From Haemaphysalis longicornis (taxonomy: Eukaryota; Arthropoda; Arachnida; Ixodida; Ixodidae): 64,000 nucleotides of DNA. The translations under genes were made by a program, and so were the position numbers. Position 1 is the first letter of the stretch. Every line of letters starts with the position of its first letter. Below, in pieces: positions 1-10,593 of this stretch. The notes below the pieces were generated by a model. It saw only the letters and a list, made by a program, of their open reading frames with translations. It did not search any database and was not told where the DNA came from. The DNA lies in NCBI GenBank assembly GCA_013339765.2, contig CM023449.1, positions 225,527,212-225,591,211 on the forward strand. Direction: 5' to 3'.

Positions 1-223
1 GTTTTTAACTGCGGACACCATCCACAAACGATTTGCTCGAGAGCTTCGCTGTTAATGATATGGTCCCGGGCTGTCCCAAAAGAAAGGCATTAACAACACG
101 AACGCGACATCCGCACCTAGTTCCTGAAAGTTAGCAGAGAAATTTTCTAGTTTCTTGCCAACTTTTGTAGCTTTAAGCGATGTTCAATCTTTTACTGCGA
201 AGCAGTATATGTCTAAACCTCCT
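1..223. other. left edge, nothing recognised
   Basis: I see no coding potential, structured RNA or repeat here. A run of ten C at 224-233 follows and abuts the SINE. Confidence 0.5.
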
Positions 224-233
224 CCCCCCCCCC

Positions 234-454
234 GCCGCGGTGGCTCAGTGGCTAAGGCGTTGTGCTGCTGAGCCCAACGTCGCGGGTTCGATTCCCTGGC
301 GCGACGGCCGCTTTTCTGATGGAGGCGAAAGCGAACGCGCCCGTGTGTTCTCGATTTAGGCGCACGTTAAAGACCCCAGGTGGTCAAAATTAATCCGGAG
401 CCCTCCATTACGGCTCGCCAAATCGCCTGTGTGTCGTCGGGGCGCTAAACGTTA
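234..454 (+). mobile_element. tRNA-derived SINE, ixodid tick type
   Basis: The head is tRNA-like. It has an A box (TGGCTCAGTGG at 241-251) and a B box (GGGTTCGATTCCC at 284-296), the internal promoter of RNA polymerase III. A CG-rich acceptor-like stem (GCCGCGG / ACGGCCGC) brackets the head. The body follows, with the phrases CACGTTAAAGACCCC and GGTGGTCAAAATTAATCC near 362-395. I know this combination from SINEs reported in ixodid ticks (the Ruka type), which are non-autonomous and rely on LINE enzymes. A ten-C run sits just 5' of it. The 3' end is drawn at the weak A-rich stretch near 450. It is not a functional tRNA because the anticodon arm does not fold properly. The family name is from memory. 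Confidence 0.75.
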
Positions 455-1037
455 TAAAAAACACCCTTCCCCCCAGTTTTCATCCCGGTGAAGCTCCATT
501 CCTTGGCTCCGCTCCGGAGCTCCTCCCCGCCACAGCAGACCCCTGTTTCACAATTTTTGTTCCCCTCGCCACCAAGGATGCCTCTTTTACTAGTTCCGTT
601 GTCTGATGACTGCGGAGAGACAACAGAAAAGGTAATGTACGTAAAAACGACCGAAAGCCTCAGCCGTTCCATCCTCAAATTTCGCGTCTACGAGTAGCTG
701 CGAATCCCTCCCGGCTCAAGGCAAGGAGGATGAGGAGAAAAATTTATTAACAGTGCAGTGGATCGGGTTAGTGGGCGGGGTCTTTATTCCAGGACTCCGT
801 TGGTGCGGCCTGCCATTTTCTCCCCTTTAGCGAGCCAAAGCAGCTTACTCAGGTCTGAGCTTGCAAGCTCGCTCTCCCACGGCCCGTGAGTTGGATTAGG
901 GATTGTATCGTGGTCCGGGTTTCACTGGCATGCCCTAACCATATGGTAGAGCGCCGCTGGGTTTCTGCAGCGCCTGTACATGAAGTAATATATTGTGAGT
1001 AGAGAAACTTGCCCGGCTGCAACGCTGGTGTGAGCCC
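455..1037. other. no gene seen
   Basis: Only short open frames without family resemblance occur, overlapping on both strands as chance frames do. No repeat was recognised. Confidence 0.5.
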
Positions 1038-1440
1038 ATAATTATTCTTGAGCTTGAAAGGCTTTCCGAGCGACATTTTCGCCGAGCGTATTTCACGCAT
1101 AAGTATGCGCATATCACCGGTTGCCAGTTTACGCGTGCACGGGTTGGGGTTGAAGCAGGGGCGTGTGCACGCACAGCTGAGCTTCATTCCCCTACGGATG
1201 CCATACCTCTTGCGCTGATGGGAGATTTAAACGTGGAAATGTGAACCATGAGAATTAAATCTCATGGTTCAATGTGCCCTGTCAGCGGTTCGGGTCTGAC
1301 AGGGTCTGATCGAGCGGTTCGGGTCTAAGTTGGTGAGTTGACAGTACGATGCCTACTATGGGGGAGGGAAACGGATAGCCACGTGTTTGTCCGCTGCAAT
1401 TAAGCTAGAGGCCTTCCATATTTTAACTCGCAATGGGAGG
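1038..1440. repeat. diverged tandem repeat, unit 1
   Basis: This stretch aligns with 1626-1985 over several blocks in the same order. The blocks are CTTTCCGAGCGACATTTTCG against CTTCCGGAGCGACATTTTCG, a CCCCTACGGATG block against CCCCTTACGGGTG, and GATGCCTACTATGGGGGAGG against GATGCCTACGACGCGGGAGG. Unit 1 also holds a perfect 12-bp hairpin and a duplicated CGGTTCGGGTCT block near 1287 and 1316. No protein resemblance was seen in either unit. Confidence 0.6.
1242..1271. other. perfect hairpin, 12-bp stem
   Basis: TGAACCATGAGA at 1242-1253 is the exact reverse complement of 1260-1271, with the 6-nt loop ATTAAA between. It lies inside tandem-repeat unit 1 and has no counterpart in unit 2. Confidence 0.7.
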
Positions 1441-1625
1441 GACGCATGACTCTTGCTTGTAGGAGGAAGAGCGGGAATTAAAGAAGCGTCGGCCCGAACA
1501 GAAGCGCGAACGGGCACGAAAATGACGAAAAGCCTCTGCTGCCGCCGTTGCCACCTCACGTGGCAGCTCTTCGAGTAGCTTCTACATCCTTACCGGATGC
1601 ACCAGCAACTTTGCCACTTGGCCAA

Positions 1626-1985
1626 TATCATTTATTTAGCCCAACGGGCTTCCGGAGCGACATTTTCGATGGTATCTTTAACTTCTAAGAAGGCGCATAG
1701 AACCGGTCCGGGGGGGGGGGGGGGGGGGGGAGGTACGTGCACACGCAGCTATAGGTTTCCTCCCCTTACGGGTGACACCTCTGTTGTGCTGGCGGGAAGT
1801 TTAAAGGTGGACGTCAAACCATCCAGTGCGACCTGTCCGGTGTCCTCAGTGGTCCGAGCGGATTTGGTTGATGTGTTATACAAACAGTAAGATGCCTACG
1901 ACGCGGGAGGGGAAGCAGACAGCTCCATGTTTTCCGCTGAAACAAAGCTCGGGTCCTTCCAAGCTACATTCCGATAAGTAGGCTC
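1626..1985. repeat. diverged tandem repeat, unit 2
   Basis: This is the second copy of the sequence at 1038-1440, about 545-590 bp downstream in the same orientation. A 21-nt G run (1710-1730) replaces part of the segment that is GC-rich but mixed in unit 1. Divergence by eye is substantial, so the duplication is old. Confidence 0.6.
1710..1730 (+). repeat. poly-G tract, 21 nt
   Basis: An uninterrupted run of 21 G, able in principle to form a G-quadruplex and likely to vary in length. Its exact length in an assembly should not be trusted. Confidence 0.85.
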
Positions 1986-3349
1986 AATCGCCAATTTAAA
2001 AAAAAACGCGATTTGTTTCGTGCACTCTGTGGGCTACGTCTGGCTACCCAGGTGGCCTTTCTCCGCAGAGTGCGAGGGCAATATTTTATTTTTTATCACA
2101 CCCCAAAAAAAGCGAATTTTGAATGGCCTGATTACTTAAGAATTCTTCCTCCGTTGCTTTACTTGTCTCGTGTCTCGTCTAAGCCATTTTTAGGAAACCT
2201 ATTTTATTTGGCTTGTTTTGGACTTTGACATTCAAAAACGAACCTTCAAGTTTACAAAAATTTCGTTTGCACTGGAGCACCTGTCTCGCTTCACTTTTCT
2301 CTGAACTCGGTTTTCCGTGCCAGAAAGTAGTTGTTATTTTCAGCTTGTACTTTTCTCCTTATATTTAAATTATTCCCCCCCACACTTCTCCCGGATTTGT
2401 CGTTAGGAAGTTGGAAACCTCGAGAACTAATCAAGCGTGCGAAACGATCGTGCCTGTCGTAGCGCAAGTTTTGTTTCTTTCACCTGTTCCTTCCAGGTAC
2501 CGTTTCGTACAACGTTAGACGGCCGCCCGGCTTGCAACAAGCCCAGGATACAAACGGAGCCGCCGCTGAAACAACCCCTGCCGTATGCTTGCGCAAACAA
2601 GCGCGAGAACCACTACACAACGTTCTCAGACTACCCCCCCAAACACATTAAGAAGCAAGAATAAAAAATGCGTGGACCTCGTTAGCCAATACAAGGGACT
2701 TGCGGCGATGCACTATAGGTTCCGCTACAGGGCATCCGACGCCTCCTCATCAGATGGGGTAAAAAAATAAAGGACGGGTCAGGTCCGTACGTAATGTCCC
2801 GATGGTTCAACGTGACTCGTTAATGGAGCAGGCGCCTGAGGGCACTGGAAGCCGCAGGTGTGCTGGAGGATGGGGAATGGAGGAGGTATGTCCTTTTGAC
2901 AGATGTTCCTGCATTGTGGTCCACTTCGCGCAGCGGGGCAGCGCGGTGGCACAATTAGACGCTACCACCGCCGCCGCCAACCTTACGGCGGCGAGACGGA
3001 CACCCGGGGCATCTAAGGGGGGACGGTGGTGGGGCCCTCGGCAGCAGCGTCGAACGACGCGCTGGCCACCGGCCGCGGGACGAACTGGGCCATGCGGGGC
3101 CGCTAAACGAAGGGGCCGAGCTGAGAGGCGAGAGGGGACTGATGGTGGATTCGGGATTGCGGGAGGAGTGAAGACCACGAGGGATGAAACTGGGAGAAAG
3201 AACGAGAAAGTCGGAGAAGAACGAGATGAAACGATGAGAGCTGCGGCGACGAAGCAGTGCAGCGTAGCGGCAGCCCGGAAGCGACGGACATTTTATGACG
3301 CCCGCGCAGGGCCACATGTCCAGTACGTGAAGAAAGTGAGGGCACGCAG
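1986..3349. other. no gene seen; GC-rich patch
   Basis: The part from about 2930 to 3180 is GC- and CpG-rich and holds long overlapping open frames on both strands. They continue into the GA-rich tract and encode low-complexity Arg/Glu or Ser/Leu stretches, so I treat them as chance frames. Confidence 0.45.
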
Positions 3350-3515
3350 TGCGGAGAGAGAGAGATGGAGAGGAGAGACTAGGAGAGAGAGGAGAGAGAG
3401 AGAGGGACGAGAGAGAGAGAGAGAGAGAGAGATGAGAGACTGAAGAGGAGACATGAGAGAGCGAGAGAGAGGAGAGAGACGAGAGAGAGGAGAGAGAGAG
3501 AGAGGGGGTGAGGTG
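3350..3515 (+). repeat. GA-rich purine tract
   Basis: The + strand is almost wholly purine, made of GAGA runs broken by G and C. It accounts for the long Arg/Glu and Ser/Leu open frames that cross it. Confidence 0.85.
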
Positions 3516-5757
3516 GGACGATAGTATAGTTGCGTTAGAGAGCAAGAAAAGAGTCGAGAAAAAATTTTTCTTGTGCGTTATATCTAAAAGGTGTAGGGTG
3601 GCGTAAGTTTTCTGCCTTTTTCTGTAAGTTTTCTGTCGTTTTCTGCCTTTTTCTTCTTTCGTTCTTTTTTACGCCTTACTTTTTTTATATATTTTTGTGT
3701 TCTTCCTTCTAAGTTTGCATCATAAATGACGCTTTATTTCCAATAGATAAATCTCGGGGCTTCCTTACCTATATGTTCGCCACGTCCTCAATTTTCTTTC
3801 GTTGACTACTTCGTTCTCGCCAGTGCCTTTGAGCAGTACGGAGCCGTTTGTTTTTGTTTTTTTTTTTGTTACCGCTTCAGTTTTCTTTTGCTCGTTTTCG
3901 TGGCATTCTTTCTTTATTTTCGTTCCCTTTCCTATATAAGCCCCTCCCCGACGGTGTCGAGAACGATTGAGGCGTTCACGGAACAGCCCTCAATCGATGA
4001 TGGGTGCTCGTTCGACAGGGCGAAAAAAATTGGGAACTTCCCAAAAGCGTATCTTCTGGCGGTGTTTCGCACGAAGAAAAATGAGAACAAAAGGGCACTG
4101 GCGAAGAAAAAGCCACAAGACAATGGAGGTGGTGATGGCCTGCACCGAGACTGGCACGCGGTCAAGACCAAAAAAAAAAAAAAGAAGAAATAGCGCCGAG
4201 AAGGCAGTCCTTCACGGTGAAACGTACGTTCAGGGAAACAAAAACATAAGGGGACAATGCGGCACTGTAACTATTTGCTTCATTTCTTTCCAACCAATCT
4301 CCTGGCTACGCCGACGCTCAGGTTAAAAAGACGGCGAGTAATTCGCGCTAAACGACGACGAGTAAATGCGGACGACAGTACCGGTTGATTGCTCGGCGAA
4401 TATTTACTGGCGACAAACGAAAAAAAAAAAAACACGGAAGCTAAAGAAGCTAGTAAGATATAACGGGTCCCTTAACTTGAACTTCTAAAATTAAGCGACG
4501 CCATCCATGGTCTACAACGTTTTCCCATTACCTTCCGGGAGATAGGTAGAAGGAAAGTTTGATGCTGTGGGGGGGATTCAATAACGTAAACACACAAGCG
4601 CAATGTATAGATATTTCTGGTCGCTTCTCGAATCCTTTATCATTTCTGCCTTTCGGGCAAAATTACCCAGGTTTTTCTCCCGCGCCTACTCTTGCTCTTG
4701 TTTGCTTGTTCCGGCGCTCTCCTTCGAGCCTCGGAAAACGTGCGTCATTAGTCTTAATTTTGGCGCAACTGCTCTAGAAAGGGGTCATGCAGAGTAGGTA
4801 GAGCCAGGATTTTTCGCTCGTGTGAGTGCAGCGTATACCTGTTCGGATTCTTTCTTCGCCGTGTTAATCGCCCCGCGCACGTCCCCTTTTAAGGCCTTTC
4901 GCAAAGCCTGAAATTGTTCTGTTGTGTACATCGTATATAGCCACGTTGCCGTCAGACAATGAAGAGCTCTGCAGTACCTGGTCTTAAATAACTAAAGACT
5001 TTTTCTTGCACAGTGCTCCTTTTTCGTGCAAGGTAGGCAAGTGAATAGGGCTCTAATCTTGTAAATTTCCGCAGACAAAAATTAGTTTACAGGAAAAATG
5101 AAGGGAACCTAAATGTGGCTGCACTGCGATGCCTAAATCCACTATTTGAGTATTCAACGAAGGTCCTGAACAATAGTTTTCTTGTAATAAGCAACAGAAG
5201 AGAAAACGCCACGTTCTGTTAGCGGCCGGCACTTCAGCTATTTTTCAAATAGTTTTTGATTGAAAGGTAGTTGATTTTCTTAAACCTTTCAAGTTTGGTA
5301 TCGAGATATTTATTAGTTTTGTATGCTTGTTCATTTATACACGGGCTGTACATGGGAACATAATAACATCTATTGATGAGCTGAACTAAGGTGAACATGA
5401 CAGCATGAGTTACGATGATCGGTTGAACTAAAATGCTGTAGAAATCCAGTATGTTTGCCCGGTGGTTGGGCCGTTCCATCGTCATTTCGGATTTAGGAAA
5501 TCTGCGGCGGGTTGTATGCTGCGATGGTTGATACCTGCCCTTTAAAGGGCATTTCCCTGTAAAACTTGCGCGTGAATTGGTCGTAAAACCAAATAATAGA
5601 GTTTACACATAGGAAACATTGCTCTGGGATCGTAATAGAACAATGTTTACAAATGGCTCGAGTGTCCATTCTACCTATTCCTAATTTATTCAATATTCCA
5701 TATCGACCCCTTCGCTCAATTTGGAAAAAAAAAGAAAGCAGGCTGAGCGCTTCGAGA
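3516..5757. other. no gene seen
   Basis: AT-rich sequence with several A and T homopolymers. Open frames are short or low-complexity. No element ends or conserved motifs were recognised. Confidence 0.5.
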
Positions 5758-6025
5758 AGGTTCCAGTCATGGCGGACGTGTTTAGACGGAGCTGCGGGAA
5801 TGTTTACATTTCCGTTAGGAAATTTTTCCATGTAAGTTCTAATCCCTTCCCACGCCTTCTTTATAAAACTTTACAGCAGCTTTGTACCAAATTTGACCCT
5901 TCTAACACCAATTGTTTTACAGATATAACCATTTTGTGTTTTCCTGCGCGGGGCCCCCGCGCGCATTTGGTCACTCGCAAGTACCTAAAACAAACCCAGC
6001 TAATTACCTTCGCGACAAAGTGGCC
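5758..6025 (+). repeat. dispersed repeat array, unit A (short form)
   Basis: It aligns block for block with 6160-6412. Shared pieces include GGAGCTGCGGGAATG / AGAGCTGCGCGAGTT, CATGTAAGTTCTA / CACGTAAGTTCTA, TTGTACCAAATTTGA / TTGTGCCAAATTTGA and AACAAACCCAGCTAA / AACAAACCTAGCTAA. Unit A runs straight into the start of unit B and lacks the 450-bp segment that unit B carries at 6412-6876. Confidence 0.65.
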
Positions 6026-6876
6026 TGTTAAAGGCCATATTCGCGTTATCGCGTTGCTGTTTCCGGAAGTTTGACAAGCCGACCAGCTCGCTAGGTGCAT
6101 GTTTCGTAAAGTTACAGCCAAAAGCCGAAATGTAAATAGTCACCCTAACTTCGAGAACCATCCATGCGTAAAGGACGCGTTTAAACAGAGCTGCGCGAGT
6201 TGTCACATCTTCGTCAGAAAGGCTTCCACGTAAGTTCTACCCCTTTCGAACTTCTCTTCATCAAGTTCTGGAGCACCTTTGTGCCAAATTTGAGCTTCGT
6301 AGCAGCAACAGTACTGACGTTATAAATGTTTTCTTTTTCTTAGGTGCCGGAACGGCCGCGCACGCTTAGTCACATGCATGCAAAACAAACCTAGCTAACT
6401 TCTGCGACATTGTGTTCATTCATAGGGACACTGCAACACTTTCGATAAACGCTTTCACTCTTTCCTTCGTGTCTGCAAGCACTGCGAAAGCTACAGTTAT
6501 CGCCAGCACGGAGCGGCACAGCGTGACTTGCTTGTCGCACCAGATACACCTACCGTTTCTGCTTTGTTTTTGTGGTTTTATTTTTGCAATTGCTATCGAA
6601 AAGTGTTCATTCCTGCAATTGAAGGAAAAACCGGCCAACAGCCTCTACATGGGCCTCATTGACGTAATTCGGGCCGTCGAAGAACGTCAAGCCCGGGTAA
6701 GAGAGAAAAATATTTTGGGCGAGTTTCCAAGTTATCTGATGGGCATAGAGCAGTAATTTATGGCTGAGGTACTTTGCGACCCCCTAATCTAAAGTACTGT
6801 GTTTGTTGGGTGACATCGTTCTGCATGCAGTAGGTTTTTAAAAAAAAGTTGAAAAAAGTGTTGCAGGGCCCCTTTA
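6026..6876 (+). repeat. dispersed repeat array, unit B (full form)
   Basis: The unit begins GGCCATATTCGCGTTATCGCG and ends at GGGCCCCTTTAAAGG, a boundary phrase I associate with a common tick repeat. The segment around 6425-6480 resembles 18985-19045 (both read ...NAF.LSFV in one frame), so it is dispersed as well as tandem. The 114-codon frame at 6412-6756 lies inside the repeat and is not a recognisable gene. Confidence 0.6.
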
Positions 6877-7064
6877 AAGGCAATACTCGCGTTATGGCGT
6901 TGCTGTTCTGATAGGTGAAACTAAGGTTCAATCAGCTCGCTCGGCGCATTTCTGGTAAATTTACAGCCAAAATCCGAAATGTGAACAAACAGTCAGCGTA
7001 ACTTCCAGAAAATTCCATTCATGGCGGACGCCTTTGGACAGAGCTGTGCGAAGGTGAGTTTCAA
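6877..7064 (+). repeat. dispersed repeat array, unit C (truncated)
   Basis: The third copy starts GGCAATACTCGCGTTATGGCG, matching the start of unit B at 6030. It continues through AATTTACAGCCAAAATCCGAAATG (split match to 6109-6130) and stops after GGACAGAGCTGTGCGAA near 7055. Confidence 0.6.
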
Positions 7065-7759
7065 ACCAGCCAGCTGAGCGTCATCTGAGAAGCTCAGCTT
7101 GTATTGACCAGCTTCTCCTTGGCCAAATGAGCTTCCAACTAGTAATTTGTTTGTCGCTATACACTTGAGCATGGCAGTAGCTTATCTTTCCAACGGCCGG
7201 ACGTTAGTGAATCTCACCAGTAAGCCAGCGAAACAGCTTACTCCTTCAGAACCGCACACGCAAAAAGCAAAACTGACAAACGCTGGCGCACTATCACTAC
7301 AGTTGTGCGCGACACCATCGTCAGGTATAAACTTCTCTCGCTCTCTCGCTTTTTCGTCTGGCTCTCAATGCTCAACCCATGCAGGTATGGAGTGCTTCCT
7401 GCTCGGGTAGTAATCATCATCCCGAATACCTAAGGGGCTAACCTAGAGAGGTTTAACCATGCTAGCAAGGTTCTTACGAACACAAGCAGCACTGCCTCAC
7501 CAGAGAAGTATCTGGCCACCCTGGTGTAGTAGTTGGCCTGCACCTCCCGTGACTGACTAACTCAACTCTCGGCCCTCTGTCCCCGGCAGCTGTAGAGCAC
7601 CTGTTCACGGTGGCGGTTAGTACAGCGATACAGCAGAGGGTGCTGAGAATCTCTGTGTCCGGACAGGCCACCATTGGAACTTGACCCCTGGCAGCGCTCA
7701 AGGCACGCAATCAGTCTCCCGAGGAACCTTAGCTGTACCAGTGCAGGAGCACTCTGACA
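7065..7759. other. no gene seen
   Basis: Several short frames occur on both strands without family resemblance, and no repeat was recognised. Confidence 0.45.
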
Positions 7760-7767
7760 TTACGTGG

Positions 7768-8280
7768 GATATAATATGGTTAAGCGAAGTTAGAATGACA
7801 AGAGAAGGCTTCATGGAGCTGACTAGCGGGCATATTCTGTGCTAGAGTGGACCCAAGAAAAGAAAGAACACGGGGTGGGATTATTAATCCACATAGAAAT
7901 AGCAGGAAACGTGGAGGACCTTTTCAACATTTGCGAGATAGGCGCGGCTGTTGTGATCAAGCTAAACCAATACAGGTTAATGGGAGACTTTAACGCAAAG
8001 GTCGGTAAGAAGAAAACGGGAGAAAGGTCAGTAGGGAACTTAGGAATGGACAATCGCAACAGTCGAGCTGATACACTGGTGGTATTTGCAGGGAGAAATA
8101 ACCTGAGGTTAATGAGCACTTTCTTCTTCAAAAACTAAAGAATAGGAAATGGACATGGAAAAGTCCCTGACGGCACAAGCAAACACGAAATTGACTTCAT
8201 TATAAGTGACAACCCGGCTGTCGTGCAAGACGTAGATGTGCTAAGTCAGATTCGGAGCAGCGACCACAGGATGGTTAGAT
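7768..8280 (+). pseudogene. RTE-like endonuclease domain, frameshifted
   Basis: In an intact element this domain nicks target DNA to start target-primed reverse transcription. Motifs appear in the family order. LSEVR (about 7780) carries the catalytic Glu, MGDFNAKVGK (about 7978) follows, then RNSRADTLVVFA (8056), HEIDFIISD (8185) and SDHRMVR (8259) with the catalytic Asp-His pair. The frame changes near 7830-7845 (LTSGHIL to LEWTQEKK) and a stop at 8136 interrupts it before the last block. So all catalytic signatures are visible but the frame is broken. The start is where homology begins; no initiator Met is implied. Confidence 0.75.
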
Positions 8281-8365
8281 GCAAGCGCCTTACTAAACTA
8301 CTAGAAGGCAGCTTTGGGCTTGGCTTAACGGGTCATGGAACGAATAATGTTGAGAGGGAACACTC

Positions 8366-8650
8366 ATGAACAGAAAAGTAGCGACCTGGATCAGAAAACA
8401 AAACAGGGTAGACGATACCAGAGTTCAAATAAAGCAAAAGAAATGGGCTTGGGCCAGCCATGTGGTGAGTCGAACCGACAACAGGCGGACAATTGGGGTA
8501 ACAGAGCGGACAAGAAATCGGTGTAGAAGAAGAAGGCCATTATTCCGATGGAGAGATGAAATAAAAAAATTCGGGGGTAAACTGTGGTCTCCAGCAGCGC
8601 ACGACAGGAGCAGTTGGAGGTGAATGGGAGAGTTCTTCGTCCTGCAGGGA
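8366..8650 (+). pseudogene. RTE-like LINE C-terminal domain
   Basis: The segment reads ATWIRKQNRVDD, KKWAWASHV, RRRPLFRWRDEIKKFGG and AAHDRSSWR. This matches the C-terminal signature of tick and other arthropod RTE-like LINEs (KWRWAGHV, then GRPxxRW.DDI, then A.DR..W). The frame ends shortly before the ATG-repeat tail. The same RWRDEIK block appears on the minus strand at about 44.25 kb. The function of this tail domain is not settled, and here it is cut off from any RT. Confidence 0.7.
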
Positions 8651-8660
8651 ACCTGATTAG

Positions 8661-8702
8661 CATGATGATGATGATGAGGATAATGATATGATGATGATGA
8701 GG
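8661..8702 (+). repeat. ATG-rich microsatellite tail of LINE
   Basis: The repeat is (ATG)n with ATA interruptions and directly follows the LINE C-terminal frame, as expected for the 3' end of an RTE-type copy. Confidence 0.75.
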
Positions 8703-9573
8703 ACTGCAGAAGTTAGCATTTTATTGCCGCCTGATATTCGTTGTTTCGAAGGTGCATATCATTTTGTATGGAAGAAACGGAAAAGAAAAAACGTAAGCTG
8801 GGAATGCTTGAACGACAATAAAAATATATTTAAAAACGAAGATGTGGAACAATAGCCGGGATTCAATGGCGTGGAATACATGCAGGCAACCAAGTATGTG
8901 CCGCCATATCTGTGGCCAAGCGTCTGTTGCTAGGCGACGTTGTGCGCACGGTCCGCAGATCAGGCACCCCTCTTCTCCTCCATGCAACCGTGTGAGTGCG
9001 CTGTCACTCGTTACGTCGGGCTCCGCGGGATGGCGGTACTTGTCATTGCTAAGCACGACTGTGAAACACATGACTATGTTTCCCGTTACAAACTCTACCT
9101 CACCGAACGCAAAGTATTGTCTCGAGTTCGATTAATAACATCTCTGTTGACGCCACAGTTTAGAATCGGATTGGAACGGAGCAGATGACGCACGCCGGTG
9201 TTTTCTTTGCGTGCGTGCGGGCGCAGAGGCCCAAGCCGCGCGGTGTCCGTGGCGCATCGGCCATGTCTGTGGCCGTTTCCAGTGTTGCCAAGCGAAGAAG
9301 TTGACCACTAAACTTTTTAACGAATACCGCCTATAAGTACCTGACTACACTACTTCGTTTTATCATTATATTTACATTTTGACGTCGATAAAGTTTCATG
9401 GACTGCACAAAACAGATGCCACATTTGCACTAGAGACTAGATTAATGCTATTATGGAGGAACGTCCCAGCAATCCGACATAGACCCTTTATAACAATACA
9501 AATCCTCACTTTCGTTTTGTTTACCGCTTCCGCGTCCGCCATTCCTTTCTAACTGCAGGTTCACGGTAGCGGA
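8703..9573. other. no gene seen
   Basis: Overlapping frames of 80-116 codons around 8721-9188 lie on both strands and resemble nothing I know. No repeat boundary was found. Confidence 0.45.
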
Positions 9574-9680
9574 CACAAAAGCACCTAACGAGTCCTTAAT
9601 TGTCCCCGGTGATGCCGTGGGGCTTCTGTCACCCCATTCTTCATTAGGGTCATTAACGTGCAGGTCGCTTTCCAAGCGGT
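9574..9680 (+). repeat. diverged direct repeat, left copy
   Basis: The 20-mer at 9574-9593 (CACAAAAGCACCTAACGAGT) is repeated exactly at 12446-12465, and weaker similarity follows (TAATTGT, GGTCATTAA). The two copies flank the Penelope pair in the same orientation, a few hundred bp out on each side. Confidence 0.55.
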
Positions 9681-9924
9681 GCAAGTTTCCTGCAGCAATG
9701 CCGAGTCTATATACGCTGCATGTTACTTCGCTCGCCTGTTCGAATACAATAGCTCTTGCATTTTTTTTATCTTGCGCTCAACATATTTCTGCGGCTTATT
9801 TATTTATACTTTGTTTCATGTTTTTCATTGCATTCTTTTTTAACACCTTGGCACTATTTCGATGAAAAAATACTACCGTAGAACACTAGTTGGATCTACA
9901 TACGCAGACAGTCCAAGAAGAGGA
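9681..9924. other. no gene seen
   Basis: AT-rich sequence between the diverged repeat and the 3' end of the Penelope-like copy. Confidence 0.4.
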
Positions 9925-9962
9925 CGGTTCTATCAACGGTTTATTCTTTTATACTGGATCGT

Positions 9963-10547
9963 TCATTCACGCACATGCGCAAAGAACATGAAGATAACTT
10001 TTATTTTTATGTCACCCCGATGATCTTTGCACCAAACATTTAACTCATTCTCCTGTACCCATTCTCCTGGCTTCAACGATGAGTCTTCCGCATATTCTGA
10101 TCCTCGCTGGTTGGCAAGCTTGTTCCGAATTCTCATGCCGTAAACACAACATCGACCCCATAGCCCGCAGCATTCGAGAATCTTTGCTTTTTCGGGCGAC
10201 GCGCTTGTTCCGAGCCGTAAACACAACGTGACCCCATAGCCCGCAGCGACCTTTTTCGGGCGACGCGAAATGTTGTGTATGTAGGCCAACACCGCCATCT
10301 TCCTTCTACCCTCCTGCTCCTCCATGCAGGGCGGCTCCTTACTCGATCGCTTCAATTGACCTAACAGTCTCTCTGATCTTGAACTAAGCAACTTCATAGG
10401 AAAACCAGCTTGTGTCAGCCTCCCGACTTGCACTTCGAAACTTGCGTGCATCATGTGCACACGCGACTTGTTCATTGAGGCCTTTAGGCACGACATGGCC
10501 AAGCCTTGTTTCACTAACTTCGAACGGTTGGAACCGAAGCTCAGCAA
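9963..10547 (-). pseudogene. Penelope-type RT thumb and linker
   Basis: The frame continues the RT with KQGLAMSCLKASMNKSRVHM, the SFEVQVGRLTQAGFP block typical of the Penelope thumb, and RRKMAVLAYIHNISRRPKKV, which leads into the nuclease in intact elements. After this the frame enters a duplicated stretch rich in CCCATAGCCCGCAG and never reaches a recognisable GIY-YIG. The matching linker in copy 2 (KMAV-like at 11333, then HCIHSLSHRLKKVAAGYG) confirms the assignment. It is non-functional as it stands. Confidence 0.7.
10139..10268 (-). repeat. partial tandem duplication inside Penelope copy 1
   Basis: On the + strand CGTAAACACAAC..GACCCCATAGCCCGCAGC..TTTTTCGGGCGACGCG occurs at about 10139-10202 and again, shorter by about 12 nt, at about 10216-10268. 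It falls exactly where the nuclease should begin. Confidence 0.7.
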
Positions 10548-10593
10548 CGGCTTTTCTGATCTCGTCGCATACGACCAGCAAACGTGGTCTCTT

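Larger units (their letters stand above)
7760..8702 (+). mobile_element. RTE-like LINE, internally deleted
   Basis: A non-LTR retrotransposon copy keeps both ends of its protein but has lost the middle. It runs from an apurinic-type endonuclease (7768-8280) to the C-terminal domain (8366-8650), then ends in an ATG/GATG microsatellite tail (8661-8702). Short simple-repeat tails are typical of RTE-type elements. The gap between the two coding parts is only about 100 bp, whereas a reverse transcriptase should take roughly 1.5-2 kb, so a large internal deletion is inferred. Related 3' ends lie on the minus strand at 44.1 and 48.6 kb. Confidence 0.75.

Noticed and set aside
234..310. Functional tRNA gene
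   Set aside because: Boxes are good but the cloverleaf fails and a SINE body follows.
1242..1271. Bacterial-type terminator
   Set aside because: No T run, and the sequence is eukaryotic.
2802..3443. 213-codon plus frame, and overlapping minus frames of 123 and 196 codons
   Set aside because: GC-rich followed by GA-rich low complexity, open on both strands, no domain.
5758..7064. CRISPR array
   Set aside because: Units are long, diverged and in an animal-type sequence; no short repeat-spacer pattern here or elsewhere.
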